Below are positions 36,958 to 49,454 of a DNA stretch of 64,000 nucleotides, one piece after another (position 1 is the first letter of the stretch; each line of letters begins with the position of its first letter). The notes beneath the pieces were generated by a model. That model did not search any database and was not told where the DNA came from. It worked only from the letters and a program-made list of their open reading frames with translations. The stretch comes from Liolophura sinensis (lineage: Eukaryota; Mollusca; Polyplacophora; Chitonida; Chitonidae), in assembly GCF_032854445.1 (NCBI RefSeq), contig NC_088301.1:56992512-57056511 (forward strand), read 5' to 3'. Both the position numbers and the translations under genes were made by a program.

Positions 36958-37872
36958 GGTTTTGTGGGGTATTTTTAGTGATGTGTAGGGCTGTTTGGAT
37001 GTCTGATTTCACAAAACTAGAACTTGACTGAAGACTCCAAAGTCTATAGCATCAAAATGATTTCGGGCTTTTTGCATATACATGTACCTGAGTATGAAAA
37101 CCGCTTTTGTTATCCACACACTGATTATTTTGCATGTAAAATAAATTGTTGTCATGTCTGAAGAACACAATCTCTCGTTCCATCTGTCAAGTTATAATAA
37201 AGAATATCCTCTTGATTTAAATTGAACTGTTACTAGTGTGTAACTGTGTTGAAAGCTGATTGATTTAGAATAATTGTTTTTAAAAATGTATTTTAAAAAA
37301 TGACAAAAGAATATAAACCTCGGTACATATTTTCATCAATAATAAGCATAGCTCGGCATAGTGGCCTACATCGTTAACTCGGCTCGACTGTTGCGTCTGG
37401 GCAATTTGATTCAGGGAAATTGGGTCCAAGATTGGCCTCCGAACTGAACAGTGAAGGAGGGTCGATTGGGTAATACTGCCATACGAACATTTTAGGTTGT
37501 TAGGCTGCACTCTTATTTTGCACCTGGCTGAAGTCTATGTCAGAATTTGTCTTTTTTTCGATGGAACTGACTTCACTCCCAGCAACCACAGCTAAAAAAA
37601 CGGTGGCTGCATATGGTGGCATGACATTGTACGACGCGAAAGCTAAGGGATATATATTTTTTATGTTGAAGTTAACAAATTTTCGACATAAATGATAATG
37701 AAAATCAATGCTTTAGTGTAATGCTGGCTCGAGTTTCGTTTTGTTGCACACTCGTGGACGAGAACGGCCAGTTTCATGCGTGGCAGAAATAGGGTAAAAC
37801 ATGACAAACTTACTGATATAAGATCGCAGAATCATCCACTAAATCTAACCACGCGACCTCATTGATCAGTTG

Positions 37873-37884
37873 CTTTTGGCAGAA
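37873..37884 (+). repeat. Left target-site duplication of the SINE
   Basis: CTTTTGGCAGAA, repeated exactly at 38,248-38,259 on the other side of the SINE. Confidence 0.85.
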
Positions 37885-38247
37885 CCGGCCCGGATAGGAC
37901 AGTTGGTAGAGCGTCCGCTTCGGGACCGGCAGATCCAGGATCAATCCTTGATCGAGTCACACCTAAGACTTTAAAAGAGGAAGTTGTAACTTCCTCGCTT
38001 GGCATTCAACATGAAGGGGATAGTGCAACGACTGGTTGACCCGTATCAGTATAATGCCTCAGGCGGGGCAACTTACTTGCCTTCGGTAAGTCGTCTCAGT
38101 GAAGCAGCACTAGATAAAAGAGCGGTGGAAATCCGTCCTGCTACAAGGAGGCACATTACACGTACATGCACCCTAAGGATTCCTTCGTCGTCATATGACT
38201 GAAAAATTGTTGAGTACGACGTTAAACCCCAAGCACTCACTCACTCA
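37885..38247 (+). mobile_element. Intact tRNA-derived SINE with 12-bp target-site duplication
   Basis: The head looks like a tRNA, with an A box TAGGACAGTTGG at 37,895-37,906 and a B-box-like GGATCAATCC at 37,938-37,947. A body of about 250 bp follows. The tail reads TTGAGTACGACGTTAAAC and ends in (ACTC)n. The identical 12-mer CTTTTGGCAGAA flanks it at 37,873-37,884 and 38,248-38,259, a target-site duplication that marks the insertion as retroposed by a LINE-type machinery. The 363-bp length and tail type are typical of molluscan SINEs. It encodes no protein. Confidence 0.88.
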
Positions 38248-38259
38248 CTTTTGGCAGAA
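38248..38259 (+). repeat. Right target-site duplication of the SINE
   Basis: An exact copy of the left 12-mer follows the ACTC tail. Confidence 0.85.
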
Positions 38260-40989
38260 GACGTTAGTTTATAGCATTCTTTACAAGGCTTGAAAGTCCA
38301 TGGCTTGTCCAGGGCATTTAGAGTTACGTCCCTTCCTTCAGACGTTAGCTGAAGGTCCCTGCAGCACAAGTGCACCTTCAACTACTCGGCGAGTAAGACG
38401 TTCTACAGAATTGCGTTCACCATGACAAATTATCAGTACAAATTATTTCATTTGTTTAACGTTATACGATGACGATTTCATGACACGATTTTGTAAGCAC
38501 TTCTTGAATTTGATAACTATGTACTATAAGATTTGGTTCAAGATGAAGAGGGATAGACCAAATTTATCAATGTAATTTGATGGTGTCTAATTATCAAGAA
38601 TTGGATTTAGTATTTAAAGGTCAGGTAACTGAGAGAAGAAACCTGGTAGAGCCACAGGAGATGGCAGTGCAACTCATCAAGTGGGCTTATCCGACAAACT
38701 ATTTAGCTGCATCGCAGATTTGTGCCAAAAAAATCCAAATTCACCAATTAAATCAAACTTTCTGTATTTTACAAGAATAGCTCAGATTATGGCCTTTTTC
38801 AAATAAATATCGGACTTTCACTTGTAATATTTATAATGTTTAAATGATTCTAAAGTTTGAAAAAAAACTTAAGTTGTCGTGTACAGTTTCGAGTCACCTG
38901 TGTAGCATTTCTTTGCTTCTGTTATATATTACAGTAAAAATAAACGGTGAGGTGAAATCAGTTCCATTAGATTTTTTCCTAATTTTTCCTCCGCCATGGA
39001 AACATTTGAAACAGGATAAAATATGGTGGCCTCTCCTGACCATATATAAGTAATGTGACATCACCTGCATCCCTTTTTTCATAAGATCTTTTGTTGTGTC
39101 GAAGAAATATTTTGTAACTACTATATTTCTGTGAAAATATATTTCTATAACTACCTTTCCGTACATATGTTAATGTTCATTCAAGTGGTAAAAATATGTG
39201 ACAAACCTGTCTAAAATATAGTCGCAAGAACTAACCTTAGGAAATAATTGCTTTGCGCCATAGTTGGGTAAGAAAACGTGTGGAAACAAAATTAAAATAT
39301 TTCAGGAGTCATGTCTTCACTGCGTTTCATTTGGGCTAGCCATTACTTTTTACTTTATGTACACATTAAATGTATGTGTTTCGTGATGTTGATGTAGATA
39401 AGTATTTTAATGGACCTATTTTACTGTATGCCCCCTGAATAGAATTGTTACGCAGTCAGCTACATGTATATTGTAGTCTTGCCTTAATTTTTTAAATACA
39501 GTATATAAATTGTTCCAAAATGGTAGACATCACGTTAATATTGTGTCGGATACATTTTCATGATCACCCAAACAGGACGCATTCTAGAGACGCATTATGT
39601 GATGATTGGCCATGTATAGGCCTACTCAAAACAGATACTTATATCCATCGTCTGACTTATAATATTTTTCCAGACCAACCGACGTTGCGCGATTGTTTTC
39701 TGCGCAGTTGCACTCTGGGATTGATGTTGGGATTTAATTAGTTGGTTTAAATAACTATGTCAACACAATAGACACCAAAAATAGAATAACAAGTCACTGA
39801 TTTAGCCATTCTATTAAAGTGTCACACACTATTAATTGTCCTTCGTGACACCACTTATATAATGCATTCAAGGTTGTTTCCATGCGAAAAACAAACGCGA
39901 CCTTACGTGTATTCATTATTATTTATGTATTGATTTATTTAAATATTGGTTTTCATACCTAGTATTGATATTCTCTTCCCTTTACAGATTTTGACAAAGT
40001 TTATGAGAGTTGTTTGTGAGCTATTAGATTTAAGGTCATTCCGATGACTTACAATATTCATTGGTTTATTTGAGAACCGTTCCAATCCTGATACTAGAAA
40101 TTATGCCCAGACATTTCCATTTATATCCTAAAGACAAACTCCCCGATATTAAAATAGCACGCCCTCACGCCCTTCCAATTAAATGAGATATATACATGGT
40201 CACATTTTGCACTGTACACGGTGCAAATAAATTAGATGTTGGGAGTGCAGTGCATTCGCTCTCCTTAGATGAAACACAAAGATACCCCCTAAGTGTAAAC
40301 CCACTAAATGATTAAGTTTTGACGAAGGCCCACAGAGCTTGCCTGTGTAGTCACATTCAAATCATAAGTATGCTTCACACGAGAGTTGTCTGAGTATGAT
40401 CCATCATGGGAATTCAGTGAAAGAAAGTGTACAAAACTCTCATAAAGGCGTTCGAGACACGTGGTTTTATACACCTCCAGGGAATAGGTTTATGTTAGCC
40501 TTTATTCCCCTTTCACCACTGGGTAGGTTAACTATTTAGTTACAAGGTTATAAAACAACCCGTGTTATCTCGTCGAGAACGTATGTAAGCTGACAAAACC
40601 AATCAAGTCCCTAACTTCACATAACGTAAAAACCGTAAACCCATTAGATTTGCAATCGTTTCCTTCCTTCCAACTCCCTTCCGCCTTTTAACTTCCACTT
40701 CTGGGAGACTTACAGAAATGATACTGGTAATGTACATGGTGCATGTTATATACGGGGTTCCTGAAAGATACATATAAATTCCACTCTTTTCTGATTGGTT
40801 AATTAAACGAAGACGGGAGTTAAAGAGGTGAAGAAATAATTTATTACACATGGTTCTTTTTGAAGGTGGTTGATGTGCTAGGTTTGGTCCTACCCCCCTA
40901 CCCGCTGTGGTGAACAGCCTTGCAATCTGCTCCTATCAGATGTGTTCGCGTATGTTTTCTGTTTGTCAGGGTGCCAGCTTCAGGTTCCG

Positions 40990-41019
40990 TTTTTTTTTTT
41001 TGTTTTTTTTTTTTTTTTT
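40990..41019. repeat. T-rich homopolymer tract
   Basis: 12 T, one G, then 17 T. It may be the A-tail of an antisense retroposed fragment, but no body was recognised. Confidence 0.8.
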
Positions 41020-41260
41020 ACATAACTGTGATATAATCCGTTCAAGGAAAGCTCCTAATGGGTCTGAAGCTCAGCGTGTCAAAATGAAATTTAGATAGGA
41101 ACAACATCCCATATGGAATGTGTCGAAGGAACTCAAAATGAGGTTGTCAGTTAGCACCCCGGGAAACGGGGATAAAAACTTTGTGAGATACCCCGCTTGC
41201 GGCTCAGTCACTATACGATGCTCTCCTTATTTATTATGGTTTCACCCTATGCACACGCTC

Positions 41261-41263
<3 letters not shown>

Positions 41264-41344
<81 letters not shown>
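41264..41344. repeat. (TA)n microsatellite, 81 bp
   Basis: This is the longest uninterrupted TA array in the window, in the FBXL14-Wnt5 interval. Confidence 0.97.
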
Positions 41345-41347
<3 letters not shown>

Positions 41348-43086
41348 CTGTGCCTCAAGTTCTATATATTGAAACCTCCAGGACACATCCCCGTGCTTAC
41401 ATCGGGTTATTAAGGCAAAGACCACAGCGAAACACGACATCTTCTGTAAACTCAACACAGGCATTGTAAAAGTCATTTATCACTTCACTATACTGTGGTA
41501 CCATGCATGGCACACAGTAGTTATAGAATGGTATCCAACCAATTACGACGGAATTGTTTCGCTCAATCACACTTTCGTGAGTCGCCTGCTGGTTTTACAT
41601 TGCTTACACTTATTTTTGTTAACTGTAGCTATCCGTCTGCTCAGCGAACACTACATGCATGTCGGTTTGTCGGCAAAAGTCTGTAATGTGTACCTAAGCT
41701 GCAATATCTATTCTTACAGCAAAACGAAACTGAACGCATTAACTTCCGTGCCTCGTGCGGGCAGACCACTGAAAATACTGTTGTATCCAGTGGTTTTGGT
41801 ACGTTGCTATATAGCATTCGTACCTACCTCAACTGAGATGTTACATTCCAGTCGATTCTTATCTGGGAAAAGGAATACATATATGGGATAAGGTAAAATA
41901 ACATGCAAGCACGCCATCGTCAGCAAACACCATGAATGCGATACTCTTGTGTATGTCAGCACAATAGATGTCTAATTTTGTATTGCGGGGACTTTTCTTT
42001 CATAGGTGTTGTATGTAGAGCGGTGAGGCCTCACCATTATAGCAAACGTGTATATAATAATGTCTAGAGTAGTATATAAGCATATTCCATTGTCTTTTAT
42101 TTTGTACATTTTCACTAACAACTAATATATAACAACTTGATTTGTTAACTAGAACCAAATACTGCATGGCATCCATGTACAATTAGCTTAGTTTATACGA
42201 ATACGCAAACGAGAATCATTTACTATTTGTACTACGCCAAAGTGATTGTGTTTCATGATGTTTATGGGGCATGACACCGCTATAGTATCTTCAACTGCTG
42301 GAATCAGTAATCTTCTTTTACGGTACTTTCTTAATGAAAAGTCTGTTTTTGTGTGCAAGATATTAAGTTTTGTGCTTCCGTCTCATGTTAAAGCCCAGAA
42401 TCTTTTAAAGTGTATACTCCCTTATTTTACAATCGACATTTATATGCTTTCCTTTTAACTCTCTTAACCTTCGTGAATAAGCAATGTACAACACGGCGCA
42501 AAAATTTAAAACTGATTGTGTGAACGGATCATTGGCAATCTAATCATAGCAATAAGGAACCACAGTTGCCTGATACTTTTGTAATTAAATTCTGCTAGTA
42601 TTGGTGATAATATTATATTTATACTTTCCGTTTTCTTTGTAATGATGCTTTGAGTGCTGCATGGAATGATTGCCAAGTCGCCATGCTTATGTCTCAGGCC
42701 TATTTGGTCATAGTCAGTGTACCTTTTGCAAGACTTGCTTGTTTCTATTTGGCGTTCTGGACTCTTACAACTACCGTAGTTTCCCCTTTATGTGTGTCTG
42801 ACGGTAGTTGCAGATTTATGAAGCCGCTGTTGGTATTCATTACGGCACTCACGTCCATAAGACATTAAAACCATGAATGAAACAGACTGGTGGTTAGCGT
42901 TAAGCTGTTCCCTATACTGGTAAACCATACTACTCTTATAAAAGACTTATGAATACATAACTTCTTACAATATGACTTGTGTTTCTCGTGCTCAGGAGTC
43001 CAAACCTAATATCAGAAATAGGCCTACGCTTACTGTATTACACCAAAGTAACAATTTATAACATTCGGGGAAGAGAATATTCAAAG

Positions 43087-43125
43087 ATTATTTGCATAAA
43101 TGCATATTTTTGCATATTTAATGAA
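43087..43125. promoter_or_regulatory. Cluster of POU/octamer-like motifs
   Basis: A perfect octamer ATTTGCAT (43,090-43,097) is followed within 30 bp by ATGCATAT and TTTGCATATTTAAT. Such spacing is seen in POU-factor enhancers, but AT-rich DNA produces these words readily. Confidence 0.25.
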
Positions 43126-46100
43126 TTCGAACATATAATCCAGCATTGAAATGTTTAATGTTAAGTGTTTCATTGTTCTTTCCCTGTGTGCGTGATAATT
43201 ACCTTAAATTACAAAATCCATGAGTTAATCTCTTAGAATCAGTCTTGAAGTAATTGTTAAATGTAGGCCTTTACAGGTATATGTTGGTTTAAGTGTAGAA
43301 CTGCAGTTCTGCATTTGTGAGTCTCATGTAGACCCGTTCGATAGCATTGGTACCAAATCTATTTTTTTGTTGTGAAAAATACAATTTATCATTTTAAAGG
43401 TTCAATACCTATGATTTTGTCAAAGAGGTCAGATTATTCCATGATGCATTTTGACGTCTTGGGCAATGTGGTAACGAACTGTTGAATGGATGCCCAAACA
43501 CTTTAGCTTATGATGTAACCAAACCTGTCCTGTGGAATGATTGAAATCTAGAAGTACATGTATATATTTGATTCTAATATCAAAATTAAAAGACACGTGT
43601 GTTTTTGCTCAATCGTTTGATAGACATTTTTAGACAGGGATTAGTTAACTATTGTTCTAGCTTGAACCGTCCATCTACAACAATATCTCGGAGACTTGTA
43701 ACATATGGATTTAAAAAAAGACAGGCTATGCTTCCTTGCGGTGAAAATTTTGTGATTTGTATTTGGATGTGGGTTCAAGTTAAAGATAATTTGGTCGTTA
43801 GTGGGTTGACTTGCATTAAAGGTATACGCGCATGCTCTCCCAAGCAAAGAATACTCTAGCGAAGACAATCTGAAAAATGCCCTGTCTCAAAACCGCAAAC
43901 ATATCGGCTGTTGCAGGCTTAGAACCGGCTACGAGTCTGGCCAGTGAGTAGATCTCATCAAACGGCTCAGCCATGCAAACTACTTCTGAAAAAACTGGTT
44001 TGAAAATAATTCCTTGTTTACAAAACGTGTTCTGAGTAAATTGGTCATTTATCAGCTTGTAGGTAAATATTCTTCTGAACTCACGTGCGAAAAGCAGGCG
44101 TGATGCATGGGACAGTCCGTATATAGAAAAGTAGCTTCTTTCCTTTAATTTTTTAGATAAGCATTACACTTATTGTGTCAGGAAAATAATGCGTGTTGAC
44201 ACATCAATACGTTTGTCAGTCTTGCTATATGTCATTTCAATTATACGGTTGTTTGCTATGTGGAGAACCATACCGATACAAACAGAACACTATGTCTGTA
44301 TTTTGTGAACGGACTCGTGATGAGCCGGGAGAGAAATGCAGTGCTATCTCTAGTCAATCACAGACTGCCTCCTAGGTACGTCATTTCCATATAATTGTTC
44401 TCCCCTTCAGATCGCTGTCAGGAAAGCCCGAGCTTATATGAGGGGTCTGACCCCAAGGGTCAGGTCCCCTTTTCAGCCCTTTATTCTCACCTGAGCACGA
44501 TACAAAAAGAGACCCAAAAATGTGACACCCAGACCATCCGCAACGTAAACGTGAAGAATATCTTCTTTCGTAGCAGCTCTTATCGACGTGGCATCGGTGC
44601 CCATCGCTGGACAGGCAAGACAGGTCCTTTGCAGTCTCATCGTCCTTGTCACAAACGATGCTGTCAGTCACCTAGCTCTTCGTGGCCCTTAGCCCTTGTC
44701 TGGAGCCAGACATACAGGTCCCCGAATCACAAACAGTTAGAATAGTGTTCTGCTAGGAGAACACCATATCACCTACGATACTTCTGCCATAAGGCTGTGT
44801 ACTTAAGCATCCTTATATGGAGCAAGAACCTCGTTAACAACGATCTTAGTAAAATTCAAGAAAATCTTGCACGCCAAATCAAAGATGACAATGAGATCAT
44901 AGTTTGAAGCATTTACATCATCCACAAAACATGCGCAAACGTTAGCCAGTTGGAGTTGGTGTTTTACATTTAGGTATATCGTTACATTGTGATCGTAGTG
45001 CAACCCATGTTAAAGACATCAGTCTCAACCCCCACGCCTATTTCCTTACAATTCAAGTTTTCCTGTAAAACGACGCTGTGAGTTCAATCTCGGCTGTTGC
45101 ATGTTTGCAGTATGAGACGCGAGTAACCCAAGTCATAATACATTGGTCGTTTGCACAGACGTATTAAATAATACCTTTTCATACTCATGGTTTCATTCCA
45201 TGAGATATGATAATATACAATCAAGGGAAAAAGATATTCATATTAATATTTAAAGTTCAAATAAGACTCATAAATGTGATTTTTCATAAATATAAAAATT
45301 TAATCTAGGTGTTGGCATTTTGTGAAAGTCGTTATAATGTAAATGAGCCTTAATGCCTATATCGACACAGATCTTTTGAGTAAAATGTGCATGATTCTAA
45401 GATACGACACTATCAGCGTTGTTTAAATCAAGGTTGAGAATATAGAAGTACCAGCATGGCTTTTGCTGTCACTCACAAGCCCCCATCTTATGTTGATTTG
45501 AATATTTTTCTTATCATATGATGCATATGAAATTAAATGTGGGATAAAGAAAGGGATATACGTCATATGGCTAATAATTCTAAAGTGGTAACCTGCTTAT
45601 TAATTGGACAAAAAGTCAACCTCATACACAGACAATAAAACAGTTAATTGGAGCAAATTAGTATTGACATCCTGGAGTTTATCTCCGTTCTTAATTATGT
45701 ACACACAGTCTGAAGGTTACTTTTAAATTATGGAGGAAGTACCCAGTGTCATCCAGAGCTGAAGAGAGAACAACTTAAAATTTGTTCCACCATTTAACAA
45801 ACTCGATGATTTTAGTGTTCTTAGAGTAAACAGGTTCTAAAGATAAAGTTTGGGGCAAGACTTAAAGCAAAGTTTGTCTGTATCAAGTCTGAATAGAGAG
45901 GAATGGGTGCCATTGCTGTCAAGTGTCAGTGTCGTCTCTGTAGAGCCACTCGAAGCCGGCAAGCCCTGAATTGTTCTATTGTCTCATCAAACACTGTCTT
46001 TGATATACGCATGCATTTGTTGAATTGTGCGATCCTTAAGTGGGTAATCTATGATTAGTCTTTCCGGATAATTCTTCTTCTATTAAACTGCTCCGCCTTA

Positions 46101-46804
46101 CTCGTGTTTGTCGGATTATCGCCGTCTCTCAATAGAATTAGATGAATAGGTTTGTTTTCCAATTTTGACGTTTCCTGTTGATTCTAGTACGTCTTAAGAC
46201 GACAACACTTACTGTGCAGCCACTGATCCATTTGTGATCAACTGTCCATGAGATTTCAAGTGAGGGGTGATGCCGGGTATTAGCTACCCTAATCCAACTG
46301 TGGCACAGTCAAAGTCGGATTAACACCCATACATAGCGCATAGATTAATGTACAAAGTGGCAGTACCAAACCGGTCACGGTATGACAGTGAACGTGTAGC
46401 GACAGTACAAATAACTTAATCCATCTTTTATTAAATTTCTCCGCCCATGTCAACAAACTTCATAATGTATTATTCCATCAGAACACAAAACAATTATTAA
46501 ATATATTACATGTACAAGTCATATAGGGGTAAACTAATAAATGCATGGGGAAAACATGCAGTCATGAGTTTTTATCAGTCCTTGTTGTGTCCACATTTAT
46601 ACTGATTAATTGTTATTGTATTTCAAGTACTTTCATGGTTTATGTAGACACACACGAGAAGAACTATAAGGTCAAAGATGTATATCAGGGAAGCGAAGAT
46701 GCTTAAAACCAGTGCACGTGCTCTAAGTATGTTTACTGTAGCAGCAAACAATAGGATGTGTGTTCTTCATGAAGCAAATAACACATAGGCCTACAAAACA
46801 TTGT

Positions 46805-46990
46805 GATAAAACTGTTGACTGCTTCTCTTTGCATGATTCCGACATAATTTCGTACTTTATATACTTTATTAGCTTTTTCTGGTGGTTTGTGTTATTCGTC
46901 GTTTTGGGTATTGGCCTTGCGATTATTGACCTAGAACGCCCTTATTGGTTGACGACTGGTATATACGTATGCCTGTTTCGAAGCATAGAT
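46805..46990 (+). repeat. Local interspersed repeat family, copy 6
   Basis: This is the best match to copy 1 over about 180 bp, including CTTCTCTTTGCATGATTCCG, GTACTTTATATACTTTATTA, TATTGGCCTTGCGATTATTG and TATTGGTTGACGACTGGTAT. The strong match spans 45 kb, so this is a dispersed family and not a local tandem duplication. Confidence 0.65.
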
Positions 46991-47102
46991 TTGTTACTGT
47001 TCCATGGTGGAAAGAACGTTTCATACACTATTAATACGTTGTGTTATATTCTCAGTATAAACCATCTCCATCTTTACCAAGTGCCAACTGCAATAGAGAG
47101 TA

Positions 47103-47104
<2 letters not shown>

Positions 47105-47178
<74 letters not shown>

Positions 47179-47192
47179 TCATATATATATAT
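47105..47192. repeat. (TA)n microsatellite, 72 bp plus short satellite tract
   Basis: A perfect array runs 47,105-47,176. Four bases (CTTC) then separate it from a 12-bp AT tract. Confidence 0.95.
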
Positions 47193-48249
47193 TTGGGTAT
47201 TTCAGCGTTAGAATTAACAATTTCTAATGTAAAATCATGGGCCATGAATCGTATAAAGTTATAATACTTGGTTTTCGTAATATAAGGCATCAGTTGATGC
47301 ATTCATTAAAAGTATTAAAGATTAAGTCCTAAATTCCAAGTTTAAAGTCAAACTCAAAAGAGGAGAGAACTCAAATTGTTTGGCAGTAAAGTATCAGTGT
47401 ACAAACTTTCTTCAAAGTAACAAATTAATTATATAGTTGTGTTTAAATTTAAGACTTATGTCTTTAAACGTTTAATGCGGGCCCAGAAGTGCTCAATATA
47501 CGAACATGCATTGATCTAGTGTTATTGCATATTTAATGTGCAGAGCAGCAGCTGTTGCATGGTTTTCCGCGCCGTTCTTTTACATATCGATGTAAGTAAT
47601 GTTCATTTACTATAAGCTTCACTATCTAGCTAATGGTATAATCTTCATTTACTCAGCTCCACTATATAACCAATGGTATCTAATCGGGGCACGCATCGCA
47701 CCTGCCTTGGGATGGAAGTGCGCAAGCTGTTTAGCGTTTGGCGTAAACCAGAAACGGATGGATGCTAAAATCATGTGGTATAAAATGGTGTGCACAAGGG
47801 TTAATAAATCTTCGGTAATCAAGCAGATGAAGAGCGTAAATCGATACCTTTATTGCCCTCAATTACATCTCTTACATCACGCCCGTGTCTGCATGGCGGT
47901 ATAAACACATTGCAATTGTGCTGGCATAATTAAACGATGGAACATGCCTCGAAGAACTACTTTTTGAAATAGTAAACGTCTCTTTGACCCGAACGATTAA
48001 GTTGTTTATAAATGTATTTCCTGTGTTATAATTGTCAGCATAACGAGATCCGAGTGTCGGGGGGTCAGTTGTTAAGGGATTAGACTGTTTATTCACTGGC
48101 CATCCTGCTGTTGTCTAACAATGGCACTACAGAAATATCCTCCTGGTCACGCCCACATCAGTCATAAATGACACCCCCGCTTCCCGGCCTGCTTCGACAA
48201 GTCTTTCAGGAAACACACATTACATTTGTCTCAGATGTCAAATGTTTTC

Positions 48250-48266
48250 GGGGGGGGGGGGGGGGG
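48250..48266. repeat. Poly-G tract, 17 bp
   Basis: An uninterrupted G run; its length is prone to sequencing error. Confidence 0.85.
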
Positions 48267-49374
48267 CAGTGTGGTGATTTGAAAGTCTTTTACTTACAGT
48301 TACAGTTAGAAGTTTTGTCTATTGTCTTTCAACAAGGCCTGTTTGGTGACAAATTTTAATCAACTGTGGGCAAATTAGGCGTTATCTAATGAGTGGTTAA
48401 AAGAGTGGATTAAGGGCCATTTAACCGGTGGCCCGTAGGAAGGTGTTAAACACATAGATGACTCCTCTCCTATTCACTTTTGGCCCACCTCCACTTCCGC
48501 TCTACATATCTACTTCAAAGAATAAACTAAATGGCATTTTCAGTGTTTTAAACCTAAGGAATGTGGAATATTTCCACATACACATGCTAGGGTTGTTTCG
48601 GCCTTCCTATTAGTACATGAGGTAATTTATTTTTCATATCGTCAGCTCTTTTTTTCTTTTTGTTTGTTATTCATGTATTTTTTTCAGTAGCTGACTGTTT
48701 GTGTACAGGGTTTTACCTACATCAGTTAAGCCAACACTCGCATTGTGGCCTCTTGTTCGATACAATGATGACGAAAACCACAAATATGTACGTGTGGCGC
48801 TACCCTGTAAAATGGGCCCGTAGCGACCCCCAGTGTGAACATTTACTGTCCGGGACAGAGAGACTATCAGTAGAAACCAACCATGTCATAAAGTTATAGA
48901 GGTATCCAACCTCATAACCAACATTATTAAATTTCTCTGTATTACAAATAATCCGTGGCGTATTTTGTCTGTCCGTGCAAACTCATCTTTCGACTTATGA
49001 TTTATGCAAAATCCTATATTACACTTTAAGAAAGGGAAATTTTATTAAAGCCATAAGCTATACAGCTGTCGTGTTTGTGTATATAGAAACTAGTGCCACC
49101 CCTTTGTGGGCCATTGGTAAAGCCTGCCTCATAACGGACCTGTACGTTTTCCCTAAGCGCCACGCCAGACAGAGAATTCATTCATACGGGCTGGTGGTGT
49201 TTCGAGATCTATATTCACCTACTTTATTCCTGTGGATGTCTCTTTCCCCTTCATTTTCCACCTATGAAAAAGCGGATAAAAGACTGTCGACGTTGTCAAC
49301 CGCTTAGGTCACCAGGCTATAGAACAGCCAAAGGACCAATTTTGTGAAAACATTCCGGAGATCTGGTCCATCAG

Positions 49375-49375
<1 letters not shown>

Positions 49376-49440
<65 letters not shown>

Positions 49441-49454
49441 GTGTGTGTGTGTGT
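49376..49454. repeat. Compound (TA)n(GT)n microsatellite
   Basis: TA repeats occupy 49,376-49,439, then GT repeats 49,441-49,454. Confidence 0.96.

Noticed and set aside
37885-37960. A tRNA gene
   Set aside because: The A and B boxes are present but the cloverleaf is degenerate, and the sequence continues into a SINE body with tail and target-site duplication.
44446-44462. Nuclear-receptor-like everted repeat TGACCCCAAGGGTCA
   Set aside because: A single short palindrome with no supporting context; expected by chance at this scale.
44381-44671. Minus-strand frame with cysteines and a CAG|GTGAGA donor-like end
   Set aside because: It begins at GTG directly after a stop codon, the upstream AG lacks a pyrimidine tract, and no domain is recognisable. 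The overlapping plus-strand frame is equally unsupported.
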